Source of the DNA: Candidatus Tepidiaquacellales bacterium UBA2330
GTDB lineage: Bacteria > Bacteroidota > Ignavibacteria > Tepidaquicellales > Tepidaquicellaceae
Length of the DNA stretch: 64,000 nucleotides
NCBI GenBank assembly: GCA_002344965.1
Contig: DDUU01000036.1
Coordinates: 1-64,000, forward strand
Direction of reading: 5' to 3'
Shown here in pieces: positions 27,617 to 36,293 of this stretch. Every line of letters begins with the position of its first letter. The stretch's first letter is position 1. Below the pieces are notes generated by a model, which was not told the origin of the DNA, did no database searches, and worked only from the letters and a program-made list of their open reading frames with translations. Position numbers and translations under genes: made by a program.

Positions 27617-28681
27617 TTATTTTTTTAAAGCGATTCGTCTTGGAGTAATTCCGCCTGTAATAATAAACTCTTTTATCAGCGAACCTGTGTTACCGTAAAC
27701 CCTGAATCTGCCGTTGGATACATAGTCGGCTGCCGCTACACAAACATAAATTCTGCTGTTCTCATTGTCATAGCTTATTCCATAATTCAATCCTCCTGTG
27801 GGCTGCGGTATAATTGACTGCCCTGTTCTTGTTGTAAGAGAGTATTTTACAATATTCCTTTCCGAATATATATTACCTCCTATATAAATGATCTCATTGT
27901 TTCCGATACTTACAATATCTTTTGAAAAGCCGAATGTATGATTTCTGTAAGAAGTAGTTATTATTAATGCAGCAGGATCTATTTTATAAATTACCGCGCT
28001 AATCGAATCACCGGGACATCCAACCAGCAAATGAGCGTCTTCTGATACTGCAAGCGCTGTCGGGTTTCTGGAAACAGGAATAGTCGCTACTAAATTATCA
28101 GTGGTTGCATCTATGACGCTTACGGTAGAATCAGTACCGCCGTTAAATACATTTGTATTGCACACGAAAACTTTGTTCCCGATTGATAAAATTTCCTGCG
28201 GATAAATTCCCACTCCTATTGTTGTGACAATACTTAAAGTGTTTTTATCCAAAACCGTAACGCTGTTTGCCGGTCCGTTTGTCAGATAAATTTTGTTATT
28301 AGCAATTGTCATGGAATACGGATTTACACCTGCGCTGCCTGACATTATTACAGTACCGTTTGTATCAGTTTTATATACTTTTCCTGCTGCACCGAAATTA
28401 CCCTGTTCGCTAACAAATAAATTTCCGTTATCATATAATAATCCGTCAGGATACAAACCCAAACTGCCGGGATTGAAAATACTTACGTAAAAACTGTCTG
28501 CAGTCTTATTGTAATATGAAAGTTTACTTGTACCGGGACTGAAACCTCCTTCTGATAAAATATAAGCTCCTTTCGAACTGATTGTAACAACTGCCGGAGG
28601 TGAATTGATCTCATCTCTGTTACATGAATTCAGAAATGCTGAAAGAATAACTATACAAATCAGATAATTTTTTTTAGACAT
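27617..28681 (-). CDS. YncE/BtuG-like beta-propeller lipoprotein, probable surface cobalamin binder
   Basis: A lipoprotein signal is clear (hydrophobic start, lipobox LNSC with C20 as the lipidated residue). The rest (about 30-354) forms tandem seven-blade-type repeats such as GVNPYSMTIANNKIYLTN, VCNTN with STVSVIDATTDNLVATIPV, and RNPTALAVSEDAHLLVG, as in YncE propellers. In Bacteroidetes, YncE-like propeller lipoproteins (BtuG) bind cobalamin at the cell surface and work with BtuB. Here the gene is the fourth in a riboswitch-headed btuB-cobO unit, 18 bases after the Bfd-like gene, which supports a BtuG role. The assignment rests on fold and context. Confidence 0.7.
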   Translation of the reverse strand: MSKKNYLICIVILSAFLNSCNRDEINSPPAVVTISSKGAYILSEGGFSPGTSKLSYYNKTADSFYVSIFNPGSLGLYPDGLLYDNGNLFVSEQGNFGAAGKVYKTDTNGTVIMSGSAGVNPYSMTIANNKIYLTNGPANSVTVLDKNTLSIVTTIGVGIYPQEILSIGNKVFVCNTNVFNGGTDSTVSVIDATTDNLVATIPVSRNPTALAVSEDAHLLVGCPGDSISAVIYKIDPAALIITTSYRNHTFGFSKDIVSIGNNEIIYIGGNIYSERNIVKYSLTTRTGQSIIPQPTGGLNYGISYDNENSRIYVCVAAADYVSNGRFRVYGNTGSLIKEFIITGGITPRRIALKK

Positions 28682-28699
28682 TTTTCTTTATATTAAGAT

Positions 28700-28912
28700 T
28701 TAATTTATAATTTCGAATTCAGTTTTACCGGTACTTATCATTTGCTCTATATAAGGCACGCAAAATTTACAATTTTCGGCTAACTGCTTTACTTCCTTCA
28801 GCTCACTTAATGTTGTAATGCCTTTTTCTTTCATTAGCATTTTCATCTCATAAAAAGTAACATTAAAGCATACGCATTTTTTTACGGGATATTTATCAGA
28901 TTGTATTTCCAT
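28700..28912 (-). CDS. Bfd-like [2Fe-2S]-binding protein
   Basis: A 70-residue Bfd-family iron-sulfur domain with C13 and C15 (CVCFN) and C48 and C51 (CKFC), the four ligands expected for bacterioferritin-associated ferredoxin-like domains, with the usual helix between them. Bfd-like proteins donate electrons. Between cobO and the BtuG-like gene, a role in reducing cobalamin before adenosylation is an attractive but unproven idea. It starts 3 bases after the cobO stop. Confidence 0.75.
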   Translation of the reverse strand: MEIQSDKYPVKKCVCFNVTFYEMKMLMKEKGITTLSELKEVKQLAENCKFCVPYIEQMISTGKTEFEIIN

Positions 28913-28915
28913 AAA

Positions 28916-29572
28916 TCAGAAATCAATTCCTTTCCTTATTGGTATTCCTTTATCAAAATAGTGTTTGACTTTTCTCATTTCAGTGATCAGATCAGCTTTT
29001 TCTTCAAGCCCTTCCCATAATTTATGACCGGTCATTACAAGTTCAAACTTTTTATTCTTATTCCAAAGCTCAATAAGTTCTTCAATATCTTTTTTATCGA
29101 TCAGATGATAAACGACGGCTGCTATTGCCTCATCAAGTATAAGCAGATCCTGTTTTCCGTTAATTATCAGATCACGGGCGATCCCGAGACCTCTCTTAGC
29201 TTCTTTAAAATCCTCATCTGAATTTTTAAATCTGAACGTTCCGTCATCATTCATCCTTTCGCATCCTGTAGAATAAAAATCAATATCAAATCCGATGTTT
29301 TTAAGTTTTCTTAATGTATCAAGTTCGGAATAATGTTCATTCATTCCTTCATATCCTTTATCAAACTGAACAAGTCTTACGCTGAGTCCTGCTCCGAGTG
29401 CTCTCATAATCAGCCCCATTACACAGGTAGTTTTCCCTTTTCCGTAACCGTAATAAATATGAAAACATTTTTTATCTTCTTCCGAAAGATTTTTATAAGA
29501 TTCAATTGTCTCTTTTATTTTTTTCTTATATTTATTTCCGCCTGCTTTTTTGGCTTCTTCTATTTTTACCAT
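28916..29572 (-). CDS. cobO: Cob(I)alamin adenosyltransferase, CobA/BtuR/CobO type
   Basis: Transfers adenosine from ATP to reduced cobalamin, giving adenosylcobalamin. The 218-residue product has the P-loop GYGKGKTT (42-49), MRALGAG, VRLVQFDKG, the LLILDEAIAAVVYHLID segment and VMTGHK near the C-terminus, all typical of the CobA/BtuR family. It sits 6 bases after the btuB-like gene in the cobalamin unit. There is no cobalamin biosynthesis cluster nearby, so this is salvage of imported corrinoid. Confidence 0.92.
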   Translation of the reverse strand: MVKIEEAKKAGGNKYKKKIKETIESYKNLSEEDKKCFHIYYGYGKGKTTCVMGLIMRALGAGLSVRLVQFDKGYEGMNEHYSELDTLRKLKNIGFDIDFYSTGCERMNDDGTFRFKNSDEDFKEAKRGLGIARDLIINGKQDLLILDEAIAAVVYHLIDKKDIEELIELWNKNKKFELVMTGHKLWEGLEEKADLITEMRKVKHYFDKGIPIRKGIDF

Positions 29573-29578
29573 TCTTAT

Positions 29579-31510
29579 TTAATATTCCAGGTTAACTGAT
29601 ATTTTAAAATTTCTTAAAGGCATTGGATATCCTGAAATAATCTTATAATTTTCGTTGAATATGTTATTCACATCAATTCTCAAAGTTGACTTTACGCCAA
29701 TTAGATTTAGCGTATAAAATATGTTTCCGTCCGTTACATCATATCCCGGCAGGAAATTATTATTGTATCTGTCAGTAAATCTTTTATCAGTAAAGCAATA
29801 AAAAATATTTATTCCAGTATTTTTATAATTCAGACTTAAGCTGCTTTTTAACATATTTACCGGAATATAAATCAGCTGCTTATCATAGAATTCCGGATTG
29901 TCATTAGATTTATTCTGAGCGCTTGTGAATGAATAATTAATATTTAAATCCAGAGACAGTGCGCGGCTCAATTGCTTCCGCATTGATATTTCCGCAAGAA
30001 AAACATTTGACACAGATGCTGCATTATTTTCGGGCGTCCAGAGACCGTTGCTTCCCGGCGTCCAGATTATTTTATCTTTGTAATTGATATGATTAAATGT
30101 CAGTTCTAATTTATTTTCGGTAAAGAAACTAAATCCGTAAATAAATCCTGCATCAATATTAAATGAACTTTCGGGATTCAGGTGCCTGTTGCCGAGATCT
30201 TTCCAGTAAAGCGCATTAAAAGTCGGTAATGAAAAATTATTTCCGGCAGCCGCTTTTACGTAAAATTCTTTATTCGATATTGGCTTAATATTTATGCCTA
30301 ACTTCCCGGTAACTGCATTACAGGAAGGATCATTAGTAAAATCAGCTCTGACTGACGGAAATATTTTCAGAGCGCTGCTGAAGTCAATTTCCGAAAGGAG
30401 AAAAAAACTATTCTGATTTCTAACCGCATCTTCAGAAATTTCATTGCTATTTAACGAAGAGTAACCATAGTCATATCCTCCGGTGACTTTAAGCCGGTTT
30501 TCTGAATATTCGCCGAATACGGAACCGGAAAACGAAATATTCTTGTAATAACTATCTGTTAAAATAAAATCACTATAGTGTGAAAGATTATTCTGAAAAT
30601 TTATCTGTGCTTTAAAATTAAACTTATCTGATAACACAGTCTTTACTGTAATTATATTATTCCAGTTTTTATCCGACTGCTCAGCATTTGACGGATCTGA
30701 TCCTGTTTCAATACCGGGAATGTTTCTTTTATTTAGTGACAAATCTGAATAAAAGCTTAAAGATGTTTTTTTAAACTGATTATAGTTTAATGAAATAGTA
30801 TAGTTTTTAAAATCGTAACCTGATTTATTTCTTTGCTTTAATTCATTTTCAGCTCCGTTAAAAAAAAAATAATCATAATTATTTAGTGAATTCTCAGATG
30901 TGTAACCAAATCTTGTTTCAATAGCGTAAAATTTTTTTGATATTCCTGTGTAAAATTTTTTCAGACCGTATGATCCTGTCTGACCGGTAAATCTAACTCC
31001 GAGTTTATCATCTGCATTTTGCTCCGTAATAATATTGATAACACCTGACATTGCCTGAGAGCCATAAATTGACCCTGCACCTGAATTTAGAATTTCTATT
31101 TTCCGGATATTATCCTTTGAGATCGCGCTAATATCGATCTGATTGTTCTGATCGGAATTTAATTTAAATCCATTAAGAAGAATAAGAGTGTGTTCTGAAG
31201 CTGAACCCCCGATTGAAATTGTATTTAGTGAAGAGTTTCCGCCGTATGATTTTATAAAGACACCGTTTGAGAAATTTAGAATATCTGATAATCTTTCGCC
31301 GTTTGTATTTTCAATCTGATCTTTACTTATCAGCTGAATTTTCGAAAACGTTCTGAATTCATTACTTATGATCTTATTACTCATGACTTTAATTTCCCCG
31401 GTAATAAACCGCGTAGTATCCTCCTGCCGGGAAAGCGGCTGAGTCCTGCTCTCGTCACAATAAATAAAGATCGTTAAAACGATCAGACACCAAACATTTG
31501 ACCTAAACAA
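29579..31510 (-). CDS. btuB: TonB-dependent cobalamin receptor BtuB-like
   Basis: Outer-membrane gated beta-barrel that imports cobalamin. The 643-residue product has a signal peptide, a TonB plug domain (IENTNGERLSDILNFSNGVFIKSYGG, then ILNSGAGSIYGSQAMSGVINIIT, positions about 60-165), and a barrel of about 470 residues ending in an aromatic strand (FKISVNLEY). The upstream cobalamin riboswitch and downstream cobO support the substrate. The start is TTG 31510, which has an AAGGAG Shine-Dalgarno five bases upstream, unusual in this window. It lies first in the riboswitch-btuB-cobO-bfd-btuG order. Confidence 0.9.
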   Translation of the reverse strand: MFRSNVWCLIVLTIFIYCDESRTQPLSRQEDTTRFITGEIKVMSNKIISNEFRTFSKIQLISKDQIENTNGERLSDILNFSNGVFIKSYGGNSSLNTISIGGSASEHTLILLNGFKLNSDQNNQIDISAISKDNIRKIEILNSGAGSIYGSQAMSGVINIITEQNADDKLGVRFTGQTGSYGLKKFYTGISKKFYAIETRFGYTSENSLNNYDYFFFNGAENELKQRNKSGYDFKNYTISLNYNQFKKTSLSFYSDLSLNKRNIPGIETGSDPSNAEQSDKNWNNIITVKTVLSDKFNFKAQINFQNNLSHYSDFILTDSYYKNISFSGSVFGEYSENRLKVTGGYDYGYSSLNSNEISEDAVRNQNSFFLLSEIDFSSALKIFPSVRADFTNDPSCNAVTGKLGINIKPISNKEFYVKAAAGNNFSLPTFNALYWKDLGNRHLNPESSFNIDAGFIYGFSFFTENKLELTFNHINYKDKIIWTPGSNGLWTPENNAASVSNVFLAEISMRKQLSRALSLDLNINYSFTSAQNKSNDNPEFYDKQLIYIPVNMLKSSLSLNYKNTGINIFYCFTDKRFTDRYNNNFLPGYDVTDGNIFYTLNLIGVKSTLRIDVNNIFNENYKIISGYPMPLRNFKISVNLEY

Positions 31511-31582
31511 AAAAACTCCTTAATACTTTATAATCATTTAAAACGGGGAACAGTTAAATGAATTTGAAAAGAATTAAGGAGT
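31511..31582 (-). promoter_or_regulatory. Riboswitch expression platform: hairpin covering the btuB Shine-Dalgarno
   Basis: In the RNA (minus strand) ACUCCUUAAU (31582-31573) can pair over 10 bp with AUUAAGGAGU (31524-31515). The second arm contains the AAGGAG ribosome-binding site, five bases before the UUG start of btuB. Pairing would hide the site, so translational control by cobalamin is likely. A T run (7 T) follows the second arm, so it could also act as a terminator; the long 48-nt loop favours the first reading. Confidence 0.65.
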
Positions 31583-31626
31583 CTCTTGCGCATTCATTAA
31601 TCTTTTCCCGCGAAGATTTTTGAAAA

Positions 31627-31801
31627 AATTGTTATGGCAGGTCTCCTGACTCTAAAGCTGTTTCCTTATATCCTTCCCGCACATTTATATGAGCAGTGGA
31701 TTATTGATAAGGTCTTCTTTATTACAGTTGCGGGGACAGTCCCGGATTTTCACCGGATTCCCTATTATTCTTTCCTTATTAAGGAAAGAGCCGTAACAAT
31801 T
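31627..31801 (-). ncRNA. Cobalamin (AdoCbl/B12) riboswitch
   Basis: Minus-strand sequence has the class signature: AGGGAAUCCGGUGAAAAUCCGG, then GACUGUCCCCGCAACUGUAA, the GCGGGAAGGAUAUAAG element and the closing GUCAGGAGACCUGCC. The ends form a P1 stem (31790-31801 with 31627-31638). It is located in the leader of btuB. Ligand binding should repress the btuB-cobO-bfd-btuG unit. Confidence 0.93.
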
Positions 31802-31851
31802 ATTATTTAAGAACTATACAAAAATATGTAAATATACTCTAAGTTACAAAT

Positions 31852-32283
31852 TTATTTTAAAAACTGATTCTCCGGACCGGACTGTGTTTCAGTTCTTTCG
31901 AATTTTATTTCCGTATTCTGAGGATCAAAAAATTTTTTTATCAGGATATTTTTCTGTATTCCGTTTTCCTGAAATGACAGCAGATAAAGTGAAGAAGAAA
32001 TTCTGTCAATCGTAACTTTACCTGCGGTTGATAAGAGCGGATAAATTTCTTCCTCCAGATAATACTGAAGATCAACATCCTCTTCATCGCCGAGTATGTC
32101 CTGCACAAGCGCAGAGCTGAATACTTCTTCAGGTGTCATTGTTGTATCATCAGAGTTACCGCTTCTTTCTTCCCTATCATTACTTCCATCTTCTGTATTT
32201 TCATTACCTTTATTCGAACAAGACGATGATGTTATCAATACAAATAATATTAACAATTTAATACTTAATTTTAATTTGGTCAT
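31852..32283 (-). CDS. Small uncharacterised lipoprotein, 143 aa
   Basis: Signal peptide with lipobox (ITSSSC, C22), then an acidic, Ser/Asp/Glu-rich linker (about 25-50) and a small folded region with hydrophobic strands (VTIDRISSSLYLLSF, NILIKKFFDP). No family recognised. Between the cobalamin riboswitch (downstream in its own direction) and the SPT-like gene (30 bases upstream), so it may be co-transcribed with the latter. Confidence 0.6.
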   Translation of the reverse strand: MTKLKLSIKLLILFVLITSSSCSNKGNENTEDGSNDREERSGNSDDTTMTPEEVFSSALVQDILGDEEDVDLQYYLEEEIYPLLSTAGKVTIDRISSSLYLLSFQENGIQKNILIKKFFDPQNTEIKFERTETQSGPENQFLK

Positions 32284-32313
32284 TTATTATTTGTAATTTG
32301 AATTTTGTAATTT

Positions 32314-33507
32314 TTATTTGATTATTCCAATTTCTTTTCCAATATCGCCAAATACTTCCAGGATTTTGTCAAGATGCTTATCTTCATGAGTCGCCATATA
32401 TGATGTTCTGAGCATTGCCATGTTGGCAGGTACTCCTGGTGAAATAAAAGCATTAACAAAAATTCCCGCATCAAAAAGTTTTCTCCAGAATTGAAATACA
32501 AGAAGATCATCTCCGAGTACAACAGGCACTATTGCCGTTTTACTGTCAATCACATTGAAACCCATTTCTTTAAATGCGTTTCGCATTTTAGAAGCATTTG
32601 CAATAAGATTTAATATTCTCTCAGGTTCGGATTTTAAAATATCAAGCGCTGCATCTGCCGCGGCGACTGAAGAGGGTGTAGGTGAAGCGGAAAAAATCAA
32701 CGCCGGCGAATGATGTTTAAGATAATTAATTACAGTTTTCTCTCCGCCTACAAATCCGCCGAGCGAAGCAAATGTTTTTGAGAAAGTACCCATTACCATA
32801 TCCACTTCATTTACCAAACCAAATTCAGAAGCTGTTCCCCTGCCTCCTGCTCCGATTACTCCTGTGGAATGTGCATCATCAATAAGTATTCTTGAATTAT
32901 ATTGTTTACAAAGTCTTACAAGCTCAGGAAGATCTACAATCTCACCTGTAGTGGAAAACACTCCGTCAGATGCAACCAGCTTCGGAGCGTCTGCCGGAAT
33001 TGATTTTAAAACTTTTTCCAGATCAGTCATATCATTATGCTTGTATCTTTTGAATTCAGCGAATGCGCCTTTTGCCATCATATTCGCCGCCACGATACAA
33101 GCGTGATTATCTTTATCTGAAATAATATATTCGCCCTTTGAAACTAAAGTAGGAATAATTCCCTGCGCGGTCTGATATCCGGTTGAAAAAAGTAGTACTG
33201 ATTCTTTGCCCAGAAAGTCCGCCAGCTTTTCTTCAAGTTTTATGTGCAGATCAAGAGTCCCGGTAAGATATCTTGACCCCGAACATCCCGTTCCGTAATC
33301 TTCAATCGCTTTTACAGCAGCTTCTTTAACTTTGGGATGAGCTGTAAGACCGAGATAATTATTTGAACCTGCCATAATTATGTCACGTCCTTCAATTTTT
33401 ACAACCGGTCCTTCATTTGCTTCTATTGCCCTGAAATAAGGGTAAAATCCGGCTGCCTTAACTTCATCAGCACGGGTAAATTTTTTGCACTTATCAAACA
33501 GATCCAT
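32314..33507 (-). CDS. Alpha-oxoamine synthase, serine palmitoyltransferase-like
   Basis: PLP-dependent enzyme condensing an amino acid with an acyl-CoA. The 397-residue protein has SNNYLGL, the GSRYLTGT motif, H135 that stacks on PLP, the DDAHSTGVIG segment and the PLP lysine K244 (TFSKTFASLGGF). Sequence details (FDKCKKFTRADEV, YGTGCSGSRYLTGTLDLHI, KRYKHNDM) match the Bacteroidetes serine palmitoyltransferase branch better than biotin BioF or KBL. Serine palmitoyltransferase starts sphingolipid synthesis. The divergent epimerase-type gene next to it (33599) fits a 3-ketosphinganine-type reductase. Substrate was not tested, so BioF/KBL remain alternatives. Confidence 0.8.
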   Translation of the reverse strand: MDLFDKCKKFTRADEVKAAGFYPYFRAIEANEGPVVKIEGRDIIMAGSNNYLGLTAHPKVKEAAVKAIEDYGTGCSGSRYLTGTLDLHIKLEEKLADFLGKESVLLFSTGYQTAQGIIPTLVSKGEYIISDKDNHACIVAANMMAKGAFAEFKRYKHNDMTDLEKVLKSIPADAPKLVASDGVFSTTGEIVDLPELVRLCKQYNSRILIDDAHSTGVIGAGGRGTASEFGLVNEVDMVMGTFSKTFASLGGFVGGEKTVINYLKHHSPALIFSASPTPSSVAAADAALDILKSEPERILNLIANASKMRNAFKEMGFNVIDSKTAIVPVVLGDDLLVFQFWRKLFDAGIFVNAFISPGVPANMAMLRTSYMATHEDKHLDKILEVFGDIGKEIGIIK

Positions 33508-33598
33508 TAATACTCCTGAATAATTTGTTATTCGAATTTTTGAACATAGAAAATACGAATTATAATTTATAACTTCTATTGATAAACTAAATACATTA

Positions 33599-34582
33599 TT
33601 GAAAGCACTTATAACAGGAGCAACCGGCTTTGTCGGAAGTCATTTAGCCGACAAACTGATCGCAAAAAACTACGAAGTGTACTGTTTAAAAAGAGATACT
33701 TCTTCTACACAATGGCTCGAAGGTAAAAACGTCAAATATGTAAACGGTGATCTCTTTTCAAATGACGTATTGGAGAAAGTCATATCTGAAATGGATTATG
33801 TATTTCACGTAGCGGGAGTTGTAAAGTCCAGAACTAAGGAAGGATTTTACAAAAGTAATTACGAAGCCACAAAAAACCTTCTTGAGATTACCTGCAAAGT
33901 TAACCCGGGCATTAAAAAATTTGTATTCGTATCTTCGCTGGCTGCAACAGGACCGGCAGTCGGCATTGATTCTGTTGATGAGAATACAACACCTTCCCCG
34001 ATTACAACTTACGGTTTGTCAAAGCTTAAAGCTGAACAGGAAGTTTTTGCATTTAAGGATAAAATTCCCGTAACCATTATTGCACCTCCTGCTGTATTCG
34101 GTCCACGGGATACGGAGATACTTATTTATTTTCAGACATTTCAGAAAGGTCTTAACAGTGTTATCGGATTTGACAATAAATATTTAAGCTTAGTATATGT
34201 TGAAGATCTTGCTGACGGTATAATACTAGCCGCTGAAAATCCTGCTTCTGACGGTCAGAAATATTTTCTTTGTTATGATAAAGCTTATAACTGGCAGGAG
34301 ATCGGAGCAATAACCTCCGGCATACTCGGTAAAAAAGCATTTAAGATCAGACTTCCCCATTCAGTTGTATATACTGTTGGATATTTGTCAGAAATATTCT
34401 CATATTTTTCCAAAAAAGCTGTTACTCTAAATATTGAAAAATGTAAAGACATAACCCAGCTCAGATGGGTTTGCTCAAATGAAAAAGCAAAAAAAGATCT
34501 TGGATTCAAAACTAAATCTGATATAAAGGAAAACTTCAGTGAAACAATTGACTGGTATAAGAAAGCAGGCTGGATAAAATAA
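33599..34582 (+). CDS. NAD(P)-dependent epimerase/dehydratase-family oxidoreductase
   Basis: Extended SDR (327 residues): TGATGFVGSH at 7-15, the DLFS acidic residue for nucleotide binding, and Y138-x3-K142 (YGLSK) with a serine at 112-113. It is divergent from the SPT-like gene. In some bacteria an epimerase-family reductase acts after serine palmitoyltransferase, so a reductase role for a 3-keto sphingoid base is plausible. The start is TTG 33599. The argS start follows 5 bases after the stop, so the two are co-transcribed. Confidence 0.75.
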   Translation: MKALITGATGFVGSHLADKLIAKNYEVYCLKRDTSSTQWLEGKNVKYVNGDLFSNDVLEKVISEMDYVFHVAGVVKSRTKEGFYKSNYEATKNLLEITCKVNPGIKKFVFVSSLAATGPAVGIDSVDENTTPSPITTYGLSKLKAEQEVFAFKDKIPVTIIAPPAVFGPRDTEILIYFQTFQKGLNSVIGFDNKYLSLVYVEDLADGIILAAENPASDGQKYFLCYDKAYNWQEIGAITSGILGKKAFKIRLPHSVVYTVGYLSEIFSYFSKKAVTLNIEKCKDITQLRWVCSNEKAKKDLGFKTKSDIKENFSETIDWYKKAGWIK

Positions 34583-34587
34583 ATTTT

Positions 34588-36246
34588 ATGTCAAAACTAA
34601 AAGAGCAGGTTGCGGAAATTATTTATAATGCCGTAAAAGAATCAGGATATCAGATTTCGGAAATTTATCTTGATAAACCCAAGGACGAAAAGTTCGGAGA
34701 TCTGTCTTCAAATGCAGCAATGACACTTGCCAGAGAATTTAAATTACCTCCGCGTAAAATTGCTGAAGAAATAATATCAAAAATTAAAACAGATGATGGA
34801 TTTATTACAAAAGCAGAGATCGCAGGTGCCGGATTTATAAATTTTTTTCTTTCTGATAATTGCTATAAGGATGAGCTTAAGAATATTTTATCAGAAGGAA
34901 AAAATTACGGCAGATCATCAGTTCATTCAGGTCAGTCCGCAAATCTCGAATGGGTCAGCGCAAATCCCACAGGACCGCTTCATACCGGTCACGGCAGACA
35001 GCTTTGCCTCGGCAAAGCAATTGCGAATCTGCTGGAATGGACCGGCTACAAAGTTACGCGAGAGTATTATTACAATGACGCCGGAAATCAGATGAACAAT
35101 CTTGCGCTTTCTGTAAGAGCAAGGTATATGCAGATCTTTCAAAAGGACTTCCCTTTCCCGGAAGACGGTTATGTTGGTGATTATGTTAAAATTATTGCGG
35201 AAAATATTTTTGCAGTTTACAGTGATAAGATGAAAGACTCCGCTGATCTGGACTTTTTCAGAAAGGAAGGTGAGAAATATACTTTCGATTTAATTAAGAA
35301 AACGCTTACAGGTCTCGGAATAAATCATGATATTTTCTTTAATGAATCTTCACTTTATGAAAATTCTGAAATAGAAAAGACTCTTGAAGCATTTAAAAGC
35401 AAAGGTCTTTCTTATGAAAAGGATGGCGCAGTATGGCTGAAAATGGACGAAGAAAAAGGATTTCAGAAAGACAAAGTACTCGTTAAATCTTCAGGAGAAC
35501 CGACTTACAGACTTCCTGATATCGCTTATCATATTGATAAAATAAAAAGAGGATATGATCTGATAATTGATATCTTCGGCTCAGATCACGGAGATACTTA
35601 CAAAGAAGTTTTATACGGAGTAAATGCGCTGGGATATGATTCGGATAAAATAAAAGTGATCATTCATCAGATGGTTACTTTTAAAATGGGGACTGAATCC
35701 GTAAAGATGAGCAAGAGAAGTGATAACGTATATTATCTGGAAGATCTTATAAATGATATTGGCGCTGATGCAATGCAGTTTTTTTATGTTATGAGAGGAG
35801 CTAATTCTCATCTGGATTTCGATATTTCGCTTGCAAAGGATAAGTCTGAAAAAAATCCTGTTTACTATATTCAGTATGCGCATGCAAGAATCTGCGGAAT
35901 TCTCAGAAATGCCGGCGAAGTATTTCCGTCTTATGCAGAAACAGATTTAACGGAACTGAATACTGAGATTATATCTTCTCCTGAGGAAATGAAACTTCTG
36001 AAAATATTATCTGATTTTCCGGACGAAGTAATCAGCTCCGCTAAGACTTTTGAGCCACATAAGATCATTACTTATCTCAATTCTGTTGCTGAAAATTTCC
36101 ATAGGTTTTATCATAATAACAGAGTAATTGATGCGGAGAATAAAGAACTTTCAATATCAAGAATTCATATTTGCTTAGCAGTGAAACAGATACTGAAAAA
36201 CGGCTTTGACATTATTGGCATCAGCGCTCCGGAGAGAATGTATTAA
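34588..36246 (+). CDS. argS: Arginyl-tRNA synthetase
   Basis: Class I synthetase charging tRNA-Arg. The 552-residue protein has the N-terminal additional domain (1-100), the HIGH-like signature HTGH (132-135) within NPTGPLHTGHGR, the KMSKR loop (VKMSKRSDN) and a C-terminal DALR anticodon-binding domain ending in VKQILKNGFDIIGI. It is 5 bases after the epimerase-type gene and ends at an intrinsic terminator. A tRNA-Arg (TCT) is 26 kb upstream. Confidence 0.96.
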   Translation: MSKLKEQVAEIIYNAVKESGYQISEIYLDKPKDEKFGDLSSNAAMTLAREFKLPPRKIAEEIISKIKTDDGFITKAEIAGAGFINFFLSDNCYKDELKNILSEGKNYGRSSVHSGQSANLEWVSANPTGPLHTGHGRQLCLGKAIANLLEWTGYKVTREYYYNDAGNQMNNLALSVRARYMQIFQKDFPFPEDGYVGDYVKIIAENIFAVYSDKMKDSADLDFFRKEGEKYTFDLIKKTLTGLGINHDIFFNESSLYENSEIEKTLEAFKSKGLSYEKDGAVWLKMDEEKGFQKDKVLVKSSGEPTYRLPDIAYHIDKIKRGYDLIIDIFGSDHGDTYKEVLYGVNALGYDSDKIKVIIHQMVTFKMGTESVKMSKRSDNVYYLEDLINDIGADAMQFFYVMRGANSHLDFDISLAKDKSEKNPVYYIQYAHARICGILRNAGEVFPSYAETDLTELNTEIISSPEEMKLLKILSDFPDEVISSAKTFEPHKIITYLNSVAENFHRFYHNNRVIDAENKELSISRIHICLAVKQILKNGFDIIGISAPERMY

Positions 36247-36272
36247 AGGCAGGATATTCCTGCCTTTATGTT
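36245..36272. terminator. Bidirectional intrinsic terminator between argS and the A2M gene
   Basis: AAAGGCAGGA pairs fully with TCCTGCCTTT across a TAT loop. T-rich flanks on both strands suit both converging genes. Confidence 0.85.
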
Positions 36273-36293
36273 TTATTTTTTTTCCCGTAATAC

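Noticed and set aside
31511..31582. The btuB leader hairpin as a pure intrinsic terminator
   Set aside because: The 48-nt loop and the AAGGAG in the 3' arm fit ribosome-binding-site masking better, though termination is not excluded.
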